Assembly: GCF_003111665.1 (NCBI RefSeq)
Contig: NZ_CP022188.1
Span: 558,001-622,000, forward strand
DNA: 64,000 nt
Origin: Parazoarcus communis
Lineage (GTDB): Bacteria > Pseudomonadota > Gammaproteobacteria > Burkholderiales > Rhodocyclaceae
Direction of reading: 5' to 3'
Part shown: positions 8,890 through 17,922 of the stretch, piece after piece
Layout of the letters: the number at the start of each line of letters is the position of its first letter
Numbering within the stretch: the first letter of the stretch is position 1
The notes under the pieces: model-generated
Told to the model about the DNA's origin: nothing
What the model saw: the letters and a program-made list of their open reading frames with translations, nothing else
Database searches by the model: none
Made by a program: the position numbers and the translations under genes

Positions 8890-10638
8890 ATGGCATTGCC
8901 CGACACCTACACGCGCTACCTGTTCTTTACCGGCAAGGGCGGTGTCGGCAAAACCTCGCTGTCCTGCGCCACCGGCCTCGCCCTGGCGGACGCCGGCAAG
9001 CGGGTACTGATCGTCAGCACCGACCCTGCGTCCAACCTCGACGAAGTGCTCGGCCTTGCGCTGAGCCAGACGCCCACCGCCGTGCCGGACGCCCCCGGCC
9101 TGTTCGCACTCAACATCGACCCGGAAGCGGCGGCGCACGATTACCGCGAACGCATGGTCGCCCCCTATCGCGGCATTCTTCCAGACGCGGCCATCCGCAG
9201 CATGGAAGAACAGTTTTCCGGCGCGTGCACCGTCGAGATCGCAGCCTTCGATGAGTTCTCCAAGCTGCTTGGCGACCCGGCATCGACGGCAGGCTTCGAC
9301 CACGTCATCTTCGATACTGCCCCCACAGGGCATACGCTGCGCCTGCTCACCCTGCCATCGGCGTGGAACGAGTTCATCGACTCCACCACCGGCGGTGCAT
9401 CCTGCCTCGGCCCCCTGGCCGGGCTGGAGAAGCAGAAGTCCCTCTATGCCGCCACTGTCGCGCGACTCGCCAACGCGGCAGAAACCACCGTCATCCTGGT
9501 GAGCCGTCCCGACGAGGCGTCGCTGCGGGAAGCGAACCGGACCTTTGGCGAACTCACCGAACTGGGCATCAACAACCAGATGTGCGCGATCAACGGCGTG
9601 TTCGCCACCGCTACATCCGACGACGCGATCGCACAGGCGATGTCGCGCCGCGCCGCCGACGCCCTTGCCCGGATGCCGGCGCGACTCGCTGCACTGCCCG
9701 GCGTAACCATCCCCTTCCTGCCCCGGGGCACGGTCGGACTGGCCTCGCTGCGGCTTATGGCCCATCCGGAAACGGCTGCGATTGCCGACGCTGCGCACAC
9801 GCCCTCCACCGCACTGCCTCCGGGAATGGCAGGGCTGGTCGATGAAATCGCGCGAGCCGGGCACGGTGTCGTGATGACCATGGGCAAGGGCGGCGTGGGC
9901 AAGACCACGGTTGCCGCCGCCATCGCGCTGGCACTGGCTCAACGCGGAAACAAGGTCGTACTCTCGACCACTGACCCGGCAGCCCATGTGGCGGCCGCGC
10001 TCGATGCCAGCGAGCCCGGGCTGAGCGTCGCCCGCATCGACCCGGACCGCGAGGTAGCGCACTACACCGAGGAGGTGCTGGCCAAGACCCGCAACAGCCT
10101 GGATGCCGCCGGCCGCGCAATGCTGGAAGAAGATCTGCGTTCGCCCTGCACCGAGGAGATCGCCGTGTTCCGCGCCTTTGCGCGCACCATCGACGAAGGC
10201 AAGGACGGCTTTGTGGTGCTCGATACCGCGCCCACAGGCCACACCATCCTGCTGCTCGATGCGGCCGAGGCCTACCATCGCGAAGTGATGCGCACCCAGG
10301 GCGACATGCCCGAATCGGTACGCGAACTGCTGCCGCGCCTGCGCGACAAGGCCTTCACCCACGTTTTGATCGTCACCCTGCCCGAGGCGACGCCGGTGCA
10401 TGAAGCCGAGCGCCTGCAGGCCGACCTGGCCCGTGCCGGCATCGAGCCCTTTGCATGGGTGATCAACCAGTCATTGCTCGCCAGCGGCACGCACGATCCG
10501 CTGTTGAGCCAGCGCGGAGAGGTCGAGATACCCTTCATTCGCCGGGTGGCCGACGAACTGGCCACGCGCAGCGCGCTGATTCCGTGGCTTGCGACCGCCC
10601 CCGTGGGCACAGCGGGCCTGGCGCAGATCACGCGCTGA
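8890..10638 (+). CDS. arsA: ArsA arsenite-transport ATPase (two-domain)
   Basis: A 582-residue protein with the fused A1-A2 structure. There are two deviant Walker A loops (GKGGVGKTSLS at about residue 16 and GKGGVGKTTVA at about 335) and a matching DTAPTGHT switch in each half. Cysteines in GACTVEIAAF, ASCLGPLAG and SPCTEEIAVF correspond by context to the three metalloid-site cysteines of E. coli ArsA. It energises arsenite export with the ACR3 permease and receives As(III) from ArsD. It is the last gene of the operon; the next gene is convergent. Confidence 0.95.
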   Translation: MALPDTYTRYLFFTGKGGVGKTSLSCATGLALADAGKRVLIVSTDPASNLDEVLGLALSQTPTAVPDAPGLFALNIDPEAAAHDYRERMVAPYRGILPDAAIRSMEEQFSGACTVEIAAFDEFSKLLGDPASTAGFDHVIFDTAPTGHTLRLLTLPSAWNEFIDSTTGGASCLGPLAGLEKQKSLYAATVARLANAAETTVILVSRPDEASLREANRTFGELTELGINNQMCAINGVFATATSDDAIAQAMSRRAADALARMPARLAALPGVTIPFLPRGTVGLASLRLMAHPETAAIADAAHTPSTALPPGMAGLVDEIARAGHGVVMTMGKGGVGKTTVAAAIALALAQRGNKVVLSTTDPAAHVAAALDASEPGLSVARIDPDREVAHYTEEVLAKTRNSLDAAGRAMLEEDLRSPCTEEIAVFRAFARTIDEGKDGFVVLDTAPTGHTILLLDAAEAYHREVMRTQGDMPESVRELLPRLRDKAFTHVLIVTLPEATPVHEAERLQADLARAGIEPFAWVINQSLLASGTHDPLLSQRGEVEIPFIRRVADELATRSALIPWLATAPVGTAGLAQITR

Positions 10639-10677
10639 CCGCACCCACGCGGAGCCGGCCGGCCCGGTGAGCGCTGT

Positions 10678-11628
10678 TCACAGGCCGATGCCGGGCCTGT
10701 CGCCGAGCAAGGCCCTGCGCGTCACCGGGCGCTTCAGTTGCTCAAGCCACCATTGCAGCGCCCGGCCCGGTTCGCTGCGGTCGCGCGTGAGCCAGACATA
10801 GCTGACCTGCACCTTGCGCTCGGTGCGGGCCACCGCCTTCGCCACGAGCCGACCGGAATCGATGTAGGGCTGCGCGAAACAGCTCATCAGAAAACCCGCA
10901 CCAATCCCCCGCACATGCGCATCCACCTTGGCCTCCACACTGCCCACGGTAAACACGTCCTGCCCTGGCAGCAGTCCGGTGGTGATGCCTGTGCCGCGCG
11001 GATTCGAGTCCGCAATGGCAACAGCACGATGCTGGCGGATCACTTCGTCGCTCAAGGGCTCGGGCTCACGCGCGAGCGGATGATGGGGTGCCACGGCGAA
11101 CACGAATCCGATCTCGCCGATGTTTTCCCGCTGCAGGCCCGCGGTGCTCGCCCCCTCGACCCCCATGCCGGCAAGGGCGAGATCCGCCTGCCCCGAGGTG
11201 AGCGCCTCGAGCGTGCCTGACAGCACCTCGTCGCGCAGCTTCAGGCGAGTGGGAGGGTTCATGGCGAAGAAGGCTTCGCACAACTCCATCACCGTCAAGC
11301 GGTTGATGAGGCCGTCGACCGCAATCGTCAACTGCGCCTCCCAGCCCGTGGCGACGCGCTTGACGCGGTTGGCCACGGCGTCGATATCGGCCAGCAGGCG
11401 CCCGCCTTCCCGCAGCAGCTCCGCACCCGCCTCGGTGAGCCGGGCCTGACGCGAGCTGCGGTCGAACAGCAGCACGTCGAGCGCATCCTCGATCTGACGC
11501 ACGCGGTAAGTCAGGGCGCTTGGCACCACGTTCATTGCGCGTGCCGCGGCGGCAAAGCTGCCGGTGCGGGCAATGACCTGCAGCATGGCCAGAGCGTCGG
11601 GGGTCAGTGCCTCTCGGGGCGTCAGCAT
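10678..11628 (-). CDS. LysR-family regulator divergent from the pirin operon
   Basis: A 316-residue LysR-type regulator with an N-terminal HTH (ALAMLQVIARTGSFAAAARA, then VPSALTYRVRQIEDALDVLLFDR) and a C-terminal ligand-binding domain. I chose the ATG at 11628 because AAGGAG lies 6 nt upstream; a start at 11643 would put the start codon inside a perfect palindrome. It is divergent from pirin-DoxX-quinone reductase genes and is probably their regulator. The inducer is unknown; by analogy with similar loci it could be a quinone, phenol or electrophile. Confidence 0.9.
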   Translation of the reverse strand: MLTPREALTPDALAMLQVIARTGSFAAAARAMNVVPSALTYRVRQIEDALDVLLFDRSSRQARLTEAGAELLREGGRLLADIDAVANRVKRVATGWEAQLTIAVDGLINRLTVMELCEAFFAMNPPTRLKLRDEVLSGTLEALTSGQADLALAGMGVEGASTAGLQRENIGEIGFVFAVAPHHPLAREPEPLSDEVIRQHRAVAIADSNPRGTGITTGLLPGQDVFTVGSVEAKVDAHVRGIGAGFLMSCFAQPYIDSGRLVAKAVARTERKVQVSYVWLTRDRSEPGRALQWWLEQLKRPVTRRALLGDRPGIGL

Positions 11629-11640
11629 GCGGCACTCCTT

Positions 11641-11659
11641 CATTCAAATAATTTGAATG
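11641..11659. promoter_or_regulatory. Perfect 19-bp palindrome, likely LysR operator
   Basis: CATTCAAATAATTTGAATG consists of 9-bp perfect inverted arms around one central A. It contains a T-N11-A LysR box, stands out as an AT-rich island in GC-rich DNA, and lies 12 bp upstream of the chosen lysR start and 75 bp upstream of the pirin start. Autoregulation and divergent activation are the natural reading. Confidence 0.7.
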
Positions 11660-11734
11660 ATGCCATCAAATCCGCAGACTGATCAGCCCGCCCCCCGCCA
11701 CCACAATGGATCCCATCAACAAGGAGATCCAGAC

Positions 11735-12436
11735 ATGATGAGCTTACGCAAATCACAGGACCGCGGCCACGCAGATCACGGCTGGCTCAAGAGCCAGCAC
11801 TCGTTCTCGTTCGCCGGCTACTACGACCCGGCACACATGGGCTGGGGCAATCTGCGCGTGATCAACGAAGACCGCGTGGCAGCGGGCACCGGCTTCGGCA
11901 AGCACGGCCACCGCGACATGGAGATCATCAGCTACGTGCTGTCGGGCGAACTGGCCCACCAGGACAGCATGGGCCACATCAAGGGCATTCCGCCCGGCGA
12001 TGTGCAGCGCATGAGCGCCGGTACCGGCGTGACCCACAGCGAGTTCAACCACGCCCAGGACCAGACCACGCACTTCCTGCAGATCTGGATCGAGCCAAAC
12101 GTCACCGGCATTGCGCCGGGCTACGAACAGAAGACGATCCCGGAAGCGCAGAAACGCGGCGCCCTGCGGCTGATCGCCTCACCCGATGGCGCACAGGACT
12201 CGGTCACGATCCACGCCGACGCCGCGCTCTACGCCGGGCTGTTCGACGGTGACGAAAGCGCAGCGCTGACGCTGGCAGCGGGACGCAAAGGCTATGTGCA
12301 TCTGGTGCGCGGCACGCTCGACGTCAATGGCCAGACGCTCTCGAGCGGCGACGCGGCTCTGCTCGCAAACGAGACGCACATCGCACTGAGCCACGGCAAG
12401 GATGCGGAAGTCCTGGTTTTTGACCTTGCTGCATGA
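11735..12436 (+). CDS. Pirin-family protein (first copy)
   Basis: A 233-residue bicupin. The start ATG at 11735 has AAGGAG 8 nt upstream (a second ATG follows directly at 11738). The pirin metal-site context is present: HGHRDMEIISYVLSGELAHQD, and later GTGVTHSEFNH. Some bacterial pirins are quercetinases or redox-sensitive regulators; which applies here cannot be told. It is followed by DoxX and flavodoxin-like quinone reductase genes and divergent from a LysR gene, a set commonly linked to quinone or electrophile stress. Confidence 0.88.
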   Translation: MMSLRKSQDRGHADHGWLKSQHSFSFAGYYDPAHMGWGNLRVINEDRVAAGTGFGKHGHRDMEIISYVLSGELAHQDSMGHIKGIPPGDVQRMSAGTGVTHSEFNHAQDQTTHFLQIWIEPNVTGIAPGYEQKTIPEAQKRGALRLIASPDGAQDSVTIHADAALYAGLFDGDESAALTLAAGRKGYVHLVRGTLDVNGQTLSSGDAALLANETHIALSHGKDAEVLVFDLAA

Positions 12437-12503
12437 ACACAACACACCCCTGACCCCAAGCACCTGCCCCCAACCCAAGACAGAACCCACTAAAGGAATC
12501 GCC

Positions 12504-12917
12504 ATGTTCAACACCCTTCAGAACCCCCTCAGCCTCGTTGGCCGCCTGCTGCTCGCCGCTCTCTTTCTTCCGGCGGGGATCGGCAAGCTGACCGGCTTCT
12601 CCGGCACCGTCGGCTACATCTCGTCCGTCGGACTCCCGCTGCCCGAAGTTGCTGCGGCACTTGCGCTCGTCGTAGAGATCGTCGGCGGCCTGGCCCTCAT
12701 CGCCGGCTTTGGCACCCGTCTGGCAGCGCTCGTACTGGGCGTGTTCACGCTGGTCGCATCGTTCTTCTTCCACAACTACTGGGGCGTTGCGGCCGAGCAG
12801 CAGTTCGTTCAGCAGCTGCTGTTCTTCAAGAACGTCGCCGTCGCAGGCGGTCTCTTCACCCTGGCCGCCCTCGGTGCCGGCGCCTGGAGTATTGACGCCC
12901 GTCGCGCCGCGGCCTGA
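12504..12917 (+). CDS. DoxX-family inner-membrane protein
   Basis: A 137-residue protein with four predicted membrane helices. LVGRLLLAALFLPAGIGKLT near the N-terminus and the GLPLPE loop are typical of the DoxX/DoxD family. The ATG at 12504 has AAAGGA upstream. It lies 67 nt after pirin and 92 nt before the quinone reductase gene on the same strand. Family members are associated with quinone or thiol redox reactions at the membrane; its substrate here is unknown. Confidence 0.85.
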   Translation: MFNTLQNPLSLVGRLLLAALFLPAGIGKLTGFSGTVGYISSVGLPLPEVAAALALVVEIVGGLALIAGFGTRLAALVLGVFTLVASFFFHNYWGVAAEQQFVQQLLFFKNVAVAGGLFTLAALGAGAWSIDARRAAA

Positions 12918-13009
12918 TCCCTTTCCGATGTACGCCGGCCACCGCCTGCGCCCTGCATGCGGTGGCCAAGGAATGCAGTACCCCCTCAAACTGAAGCAAG
13001 GAGCAAGAA

Positions 13010-13564
13010 ATGAGCAAAGTCGTCGTGGTTTATCACTCCGGTTACGGTCACACCCAACGCATGGCGGAAGCCGTTGCCGCAGGCGCTGACGCCCGGCTCA
13101 TCCCGATCGATGGCGAAGGCAACCTGCCCGAGGGCGGCTGGGAGCTGCTTGCCGCTGCAGACGCCATCATCATGGGCAGCCCGACCTACATGGGCACCGT
13201 GAGCTGGCAGTTCAAGAAGTTTGCAGATGCCTCCTCCAAGGCCTGGTTCGGCCAGCAGTGGAAGGACAAGGTCTTCGCCGGCTTCACCAACAGCGCCACG
13301 ATGAACGGCGACAAGCTGTCCACGCTGCACTACCTGTTTACGCTGGCGATGCAGCACAGCGGGATCTGGGTGGGCACGGGCATGATGCCGAGCAACACCA
13401 AGGCCGCTCAGCGCAACGACCTGAACTACGTCGGCTCGTTCAGCGGCGCGATGGCGCAGTCGCCGTCCGACAGCAGCCCGGACGAAATGCTGCCGGGTGA
13501 CCTGGAAACCGCGCGCCAGTTCGGCAAGCGCGTCACCGACGTCACAGCCCGCTTCAAGGCCTGA
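13010..13564 (+). CDS. Flavodoxin-like NAD(P)H:quinone reductase (WrbA-like)
   Basis: A 184-residue flavodoxin-fold protein with FMN phosphate loop YHSGYGHTQRMAE, isoalloxazine-contact motif GSPTYMGTVSWQFKKF and a conserved FTNSATMNGDK segment. It probably reduces quinones by two electrons with FMN. It is a little shorter than WrbA (about 198 residues). AAGGAG lies upstream of the ATG. As the third gene behind LysR/pirin/DoxX it supports a quinone-stress role for the unit. A large hairpin follows. Confidence 0.87.
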   Translation: MSKVVVVYHSGYGHTQRMAEAVAAGADARLIPIDGEGNLPEGGWELLAAADAIIMGSPTYMGTVSWQFKKFADASSKAWFGQQWKDKVFAGFTNSATMNGDKLSTLHYLFTLAMQHSGIWVGTGMMPSNTKAAQRNDLNYVGSFSGAMAQSPSDSSPDEMLPGDLETARQFGKRVTDVTARFKA

Positions 13565-13573
13565 GCCTGAGCA

Positions 13574-13610
13574 GTCGGGCGCACCAGGGCTCACCGCCCC
13601 CGCGCCCGAC
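13574..13610. terminator. 9-bp GC hairpin between convergent genes
   Basis: GTCGGGCGC and GCGCCCGAC form a perfect 9-bp stem with a 19-nt loop in the 57-bp gap between the convergent quinone reductase and HAD genes. There is no T-run on either strand, so it would act as a structural barrier rather than a textbook intrinsic terminator. Confidence 0.45.
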
Positions 13611-13621
13611 ACCGCGCATGA

Positions 13622-14284
13622 TCAGGCGCAGCGCCAGCTCAATGCCGGCCACTTGCGCGCCTTGGCGACGGCAGCGAGGCGCTCGTCGGCATTGACCACG
13701 ACCGGGTGGCTGACCGCTTCGAGCAGGGGCAGATCGTTTGCCGAGTCGCTGTAGAACCGGCACGCCTTGAGTGCGCCCTCATCCATGCCCCGAGCCCGCA
13801 GCCATGCAATCAGACACGGCTGCTTCTGCTCGCGAAAGCAGATCGGCCCCTCGATACGCCCGGTAAGCGCGCCCTTGCGCACCTCGGCCCGCGACGCGAT
13901 GACAGGCACATCGAGCAGCTCACCGATCGCATCGGACAGAAAGCTGTGGGTCGCGGTGATGATCGCCAGCGTGTCGCCCTGAGCGCGATGTTCGGCCAGC
14001 GCAACCAGCGCCTCCACACTGATGCGCGGCGCAATGCAGGATGCAACGAAGGCCTTGCGCACGGGCAGCCAGTCGCTCAGCGGCCGCTCCCCCAGCAGGC
14101 CCAGGTGAAAGCCGTAGTAGTCGGTGATGTCGAGCTGTTCTGCCGCGTAGCGCGCCATGTAGTCGGCCTGGGCTGCCAGTACGGTGGCGGGCACATGGCC
14201 GTTGTCGACCAGGTATTCGAGCCACAGGGTATTGCTGTCACCGTCGAGCAGGGTGTGATCGAGATCGAAGAGCGCAAGAGACAT
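13622..14284 (-). CDS. HAD-superfamily (IB) phosphatase, last gene of the DeoR/ABC operon
   Basis: A 220-residue HAD hydrolase. Motif I is FDLDHTLLDGDSN (nucleophile Asp7, acid Asp9), motif II is the Thr in IITATHSF, and motif IV is SDSANDLPLL. It is a class IB, SerB-like phosphatase that would dephosphorylate a small phosphomonoester. It lies 39 nt downstream of the phosphodiesterase gene on the same strand. A plausible scheme is uptake of an organic phosphodiester, cleavage by the phosphodiesterase, then dephosphorylation here. HAD-IB genes also occur as independent housekeeping genes, so operon membership is likely but not certain. Confidence 0.85.
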   Translation of the reverse strand: MSLALFDLDHTLLDGDSNTLWLEYLVDNGHVPATVLAAQADYMARYAAEQLDITDYYGFHLGLLGERPLSDWLPVRKAFVASCIAPRISVEALVALAEHRAQGDTLAIITATHSFLSDAIGELLDVPVIASRAEVRKGALTGRIEGPICFREQKQPCLIAWLRARGMDEGALKACRFYSDSANDLPLLEAVSHPVVVNADERLAAVAKARKWPALSWRCA

Positions 14285-14323
14285 TGGGTTTGATCGTGTA
14301 TTAAAGGTTTGGGGCAGACCGGC

Positions 14324-15142
14324 TCAGTCGATGAGCTGTCCGTCCGCATCGAAAAATGGATAAGGACCGTCATAGTCGCCGACCACTGCGCCATGGCTGA
14401 CGATGCGGCCGTCGGCCCACCAGTGCAGCATGTAGCCCGGCGGCTCCATGCGGAAACAGCTCGGCGCGTCGGGGCGGATATCGAGCGCCACCTGATGTGC
14501 CGGACTCGGGCTGGTCAACACCCGACGCCCGCCCACGGTGGTCTGGATGTTGCGGTGCAAATGGCCGCACAGAATAAGCTCGATCTGCGGATGACGCGAG
14601 ACGATTTCGGCAAAGGCCTCGCGCCCGGTGAGCCCGATGTCGTCCATGTGGCCGATACCGGTCAGGAACGGCGGATGGTGCATGACCACCAGCGTCGGTT
14701 TGTCGGCAGCCTGACTCAGCGTCGCATCCAGCCATTCGAGGCGCTCGCGGCACAGTTCGCCCCGCCCGGCGTTCGGCACCAGGGTGTCGAGGCCGACGAT
14801 GCGCAGGGGGAAGCGATCCTCGATCGCGAACTGCAGAAAGCCGGAGGACGGCAGATAGCCATCGTCGGCAAAGGCCGCACGCAGGGCCTCGCGCTCGTCG
14901 TGGTTGCCGGGCACGACCACGATCGGCTGTTTCAGAGGGGCGAGCAGGGTCTTGAGCCAGGCGTACTCCTCGGCCCGCCCGAGATCGACGAGATCGCCAC
15001 TCATCACGATCAGGTCCGGCTGCGGGTCGAGCTTCAGCACCTCGGCCACGCAGCGCTGCAACATGGCCGCGGTATCGACGCGCTGGTAGGCGAGCTTGCC
15101 AGGCAGCTTGATGTGGGTATCGGTGATCTGCGCAATCAGCAT
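14324..15142 (-). CDS. Calcineurin-like phosphodiesterase (CpdA/GpdQ type)
   Basis: A 272-residue metallophosphoesterase with every class motif visible: DTHIK (residues 8-12), SGDLVDLG, PGNHDER, VVMHHPPF and CGHLHRN. This is the CpdA/GpdQ group, which hydrolyses cAMP or glycerophosphodiesters at a di-metal site. AAGGAG 7 nt before the ATG supports the start. It follows the ABC ATPase gene after 12 nt. Placement in a transport operon with a DeoR/GlpR-type regulator argues for a catabolic phosphodiesterase acting on the imported solute rather than a cAMP housekeeping enzyme; this is inference. Confidence 0.9.
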   Translation of the reverse strand: MLIAQITDTHIKLPGKLAYQRVDTAAMLQRCVAEVLKLDPQPDLIVMSGDLVDLGRAEEYAWLKTLLAPLKQPIVVVPGNHDEREALRAAFADDGYLPSSGFLQFAIEDRFPLRIVGLDTLVPNAGRGELCRERLEWLDATLSQAADKPTLVVMHHPPFLTGIGHMDDIGLTGREAFAEIVSRHPQIELILCGHLHRNIQTTVGGRRVLTSPSPAHQVALDIRPDAPSCFRMEPPGYMLHWWADGRIVSHGAVVGDYDGPYPFFDADGQLID

Positions 15143-15154
15143 GGTCGCACTCCT

Positions 15155-16228
15155 TCAGTGGCTCGCGCGGTCGGATGAAAGATCGAGCACGCCCTGAGGG
15201 TCCACCCGCATGCGGACCGCCTCTCCAAGCTGCAGCGTGCAACGCGCCATGCTTTCGACGACCAGCGGCTGCCGGTCGCCAACGTCGACGAACAGCCGGG
15301 TGCGGTCGCCCAGAAAGAAGGCGGCGGCAACCGTGCCGACGAGGTCGGCGTGCTCTCCCGCGACTGCGATGCGCACGTCCTCGGGTCGGAAAAGAATCTC
15401 GCTGGCCGCACTGTGCCCACCCTGCCAGGGGACGATGCCTGCGGCGCAGATGAAACCGTTCGGCCCTATTTCGCCGCTGAGCCGGTTCATCGTGCCGATG
15501 AAGCCGGCGACGAAGGGCGACGCCGGCTGGTGATAGATCTCGCGCGGAGTGCCGGTCTGGGCCACGCGGCCATGCGACATGACGATGATGCGGTCGCCGA
15601 GCGCCATCGCCTCGGCCTGGTCGTGTGTCACGTAGATCGCGGTGATACCGAGTTCGCGCAGCAGCTGGTTGATCTCGACCCGCAGGGCGTCGCGCAGCTG
15701 GGCGTCGAGCGCGGTCAGCGGCTCGTCGAGCAACAGCGCACGGGGCTGCACCGCCAGCGCGCGCGCCAGCGCCACCCGCTGCCGCTGCCCGCCGGAGAGC
15801 TGGTCGATACTGCGGTCGGCCAGCGCCTCGATGCGCATCATTGCCAGCATTTCGGCGACCCGCGTGCGCTGCTCGGCCAGGGGCCGTTTGCGGATGCGCA
15901 ATCCGTAGCCGACGTTCTCGGCCACCGTCATGTTGGGGAAGAGCGCGTACGACTGGAACACCATGCCGACGTTGCGCGATTCGATGCTTTGCGCCGTGAC
16001 ATCCACGCCGTCAAACAACACCCTGCCACCTGTATCCGGCTGTTCCAGCCCGGCGATGAGGCGCAGCGTGGTGGTCTTGCCGCACCCGGAGGGCCCGAGC
16101 AGCACGAGGGTTTCGCCGGCACGGATGTCGAGATCGAGCGGCTCCAGCACCCGGGTGCCGTCGGCAAAGGTCTTGGCGCAGGACTGCAGGCTGATCGACA
16201 GCGGCTTGGGAGATGTGGCGAGTGTCAT
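15155..16228 (-). CDS. ABC transporter ATP-binding protein (CUT1/spermidine-iron type)
   Basis: A 357-residue ATPase with Walker A GPSGCGKTT, Q-loop QSYALFPNM, signature LSGGQRQRVALARAL, Walker B LLLDEPLTALD, H-loop YVTHDQAEA and a C-terminal TOBE-like regulatory domain. The open frame extends far upstream, but the ATG at 16228 overlaps the permease stop by 4 nt (ATGA), the clear translational-coupling start. It is the energy subunit for the two permeases and the binding protein of this operon. Confidence 0.93.
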   Translation of the reverse strand: MTLATSPKPLSISLQSCAKTFADGTRVLEPLDLDIRAGETLVLLGPSGCGKTTTLRLIAGLEQPDTGGRVLFDGVDVTAQSIESRNVGMVFQSYALFPNMTVAENVGYGLRIRKRPLAEQRTRVAEMLAMMRIEALADRSIDQLSGGQRQRVALARALAVQPRALLLDEPLTALDAQLRDALRVEINQLLRELGITAIYVTHDQAEAMALGDRIIVMSHGRVAQTGTPREIYHQPASPFVAGFIGTMNRLSGEIGPNGFICAAGIVPWQGGHSAASEILFRPEDVRIAVAGEHADLVGTVAAAFFLGDRTRLFVDVGDRQPLVVESMARCTLQLGEAVRMRVDPQGVLDLSSDRASH

Positions 16229-17046
16229 TTCGACTCCGGAACAGGATCGTCGCTGATGAAGCGCTTGGGCCGCGGACGGGCAAAGGCCTGCATGGCCAGC
16301 AGCAACGGCACGATCATCAGCAGGAAGATCAGGGTGTAGGCGCTGCCGATCTCGAGCCGCAGCGACGCATAGGCGTCCGCCAGGCCAACCGGCAGGGTCT
16401 TGGTCAATGGGGTGTGCAGCAGCCAGGTTAGGTTGAACTCGCCGATGGAAAGCGTCACCACCATCAGCGAACCGGCAAGAATGCCGTTGCGGCAATTCGG
16501 CAGCACGATGTCGAAGAAGCGCTGGCGAAAGCTCGCGCCGAGCGAAGCCGCGCCCTCCTCCAGCGTTTTGAGGTCGATCGAGGCCAGCACCGCCAGCACC
16601 GAGCGCACCATGAACGGCAAGGTGAACAGCACGTGTCCGACCAGGATGAAGGTCCATGAGGTGCGAAAGCCGCCCATCCCGCCGTAAGCCGAAATCAGTG
16701 CAAGTGCGGTGGCAAGGCCGGGCACCGCGATCGGTAGCATCAGCAGCTCCTCCACCAGCCGGCTCAGGCGCGAGCCCGAGCGCGTCAGCACATAGGCAGT
16801 GGGCACGCCAAGCACCAGGGTGACGAGCAGGCAGGCGAGCGCGATGCCGATCGAGCGGAAGATCGTGTCGCGGTAGCCGTCCCACACCTCGAACACCCAG
16901 CGCAGGGTCAGCCCGCTTTCGAGGCCGACAAAGTAGTTGGACGTGAGCCCGGCCAGAATCGACAGCACGACCGGTACGATCAGGAAGGCGCACACTGCCA
17001 GCGTAAACGCCAGTTGCAGGCCGAAGAGCATCTTGTGGCTTTTCAT
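16225..17046 (-). CDS. ABC transporter inner-membrane permease 2
   Basis: A 273-residue permease with about six membrane helices and the ABC-docking EAA loop (EEGAASLGASFRQRFFDIVLP). The N-terminus has an uncleaved signal-anchor-like helix. It ends with ATGA overlapping the ATPase start, and its own start is 10 nt after the other permease, so subunits are made in coupled order. It belongs to the binding-protein-dependent class that includes spermidine/putrescine, iron(III) and 2-aminoethylphosphonate importers. Confidence 0.92.
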   Translation of the reverse strand: MKSHKMLFGLQLAFTLAVCAFLIVPVVLSILAGLTSNYFVGLESGLTLRWVFEVWDGYRDTIFRSIGIALACLLVTLVLGVPTAYVLTRSGSRLSRLVEELLMLPIAVPGLATALALISAYGGMGGFRTSWTFILVGHVLFTLPFMVRSVLAVLASIDLKTLEEGAASLGASFRQRFFDIVLPNCRNGILAGSLMVVTLSIGEFNLTWLLHTPLTKTLPVGLADAYASLRLEIGSAYTLIFLLMIVPLLLAMQAFARPRPKRFISDDPVPESK

Positions 17047-17056
17047 TGTTGCCCCC

Positions 17057-17854
17057 TCATCCTGCGGCTGCGACGGTGGAACCCGCAGCCGTCCGCGCCA
17101 GTGCGAGCACCAGCCAGGTCACCGCGCCGAGCACGAAACTCAGGGCCGCCGCCATGGCGATGTTGGCCGACAGGGTGAACTCGGTATAGATGACCATCGG
17201 CAGCACGTTGATGCGCGCCGCCAGCGTGAATGCGGTGCCGAAGGCGCCGACCGCGGTCGCGAAACAGATCGCGCCGGCGGAAATGAAGGCTGGCTTGAGG
17301 CCGGGCAGAATCACGTCGAGCACCACCCGCCAGGTGGACGCGCCAAGCGAACGCGCCGCCTCCTCGAGCCGGGGATCGAGCTTCTCGGTCGCACTCATCA
17401 CGGTAAGGATGGTGCGTGGCACGGAGAAATAGACATAGCCCATGAACAGGCCAGCAAGCGAATAGGCAAACACCCATTTGTCGCCACCCAGAGCCTGGGT
17501 AATGGTGCCGATCAGGCCCTGACGCCCCGCGAGCATGATCACCATGAAGCCGATCACGACACCGGGAAAGGCCAGCGGCAAAGTGAGCATCGACACCAGC
17601 AGCGCATTGCCGGGAAAGCGGTGGCGCTGCAGAAACACGCCGGCGATGGCGCTGATCAGCAGGGTGGCCACGGTGGTGGCGGCGGCGACGCCAAGCGTGG
17701 CCAGCAGCGAGTTGAAGTAGATCGGATCGGTGAGGATGGCGGTGTAGGCCGACCAGCCGCGCGCACCGCTGCCGCCGACGAGAAACAGCCGGCACATTGG
17801 CAGAATGAAGAAGGCCCCGAAGAAGGCGGCCGCAGGCAGGAGTAGAAAGATCAT
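17057..17854 (-). CDS. ABC transporter inner-membrane permease 1
   Basis: A 265-residue permease starting MIFLLLPAAAFFGAFF. The frame stays open upstream for about 79 codons, but those are hydrophilic, Arg-rich and unlike the family; ATG 17854 starts directly with the first membrane helix. The EAA loop is EEAARSLGASTWRVVLDVILPG. About six membrane helices. It lies 68 nt after the solute-binding protein gene and is the likely heterodimer partner of the following permease. Confidence 0.9.
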   Translation of the reverse strand: MIFLLLPAAAFFGAFFILPMCRLFLVGGSGARGWSAYTAILTDPIYFNSLLATLGVAAATTVATLLISAIAGVFLQRHRFPGNALLVSMLTLPLAFPGVVIGFMVIMLAGRQGLIGTITQALGGDKWVFAYSLAGLFMGYVYFSVPRTILTVMSATEKLDPRLEEAARSLGASTWRVVLDVILPGLKPAFISAGAICFATAVGAFGTAFTLAARINVLPMVIYTEFTLSANIAMAAALSFVLGAVTWLVLALARTAAGSTVAAAG

Positions 17855-17922
17855 GTCCGGGGGTCGCGTCCGGAAATGCACGGGTCGGTCCGGCCGGCCC
17901 GTGCATCCCGGAATTGCGCGAG

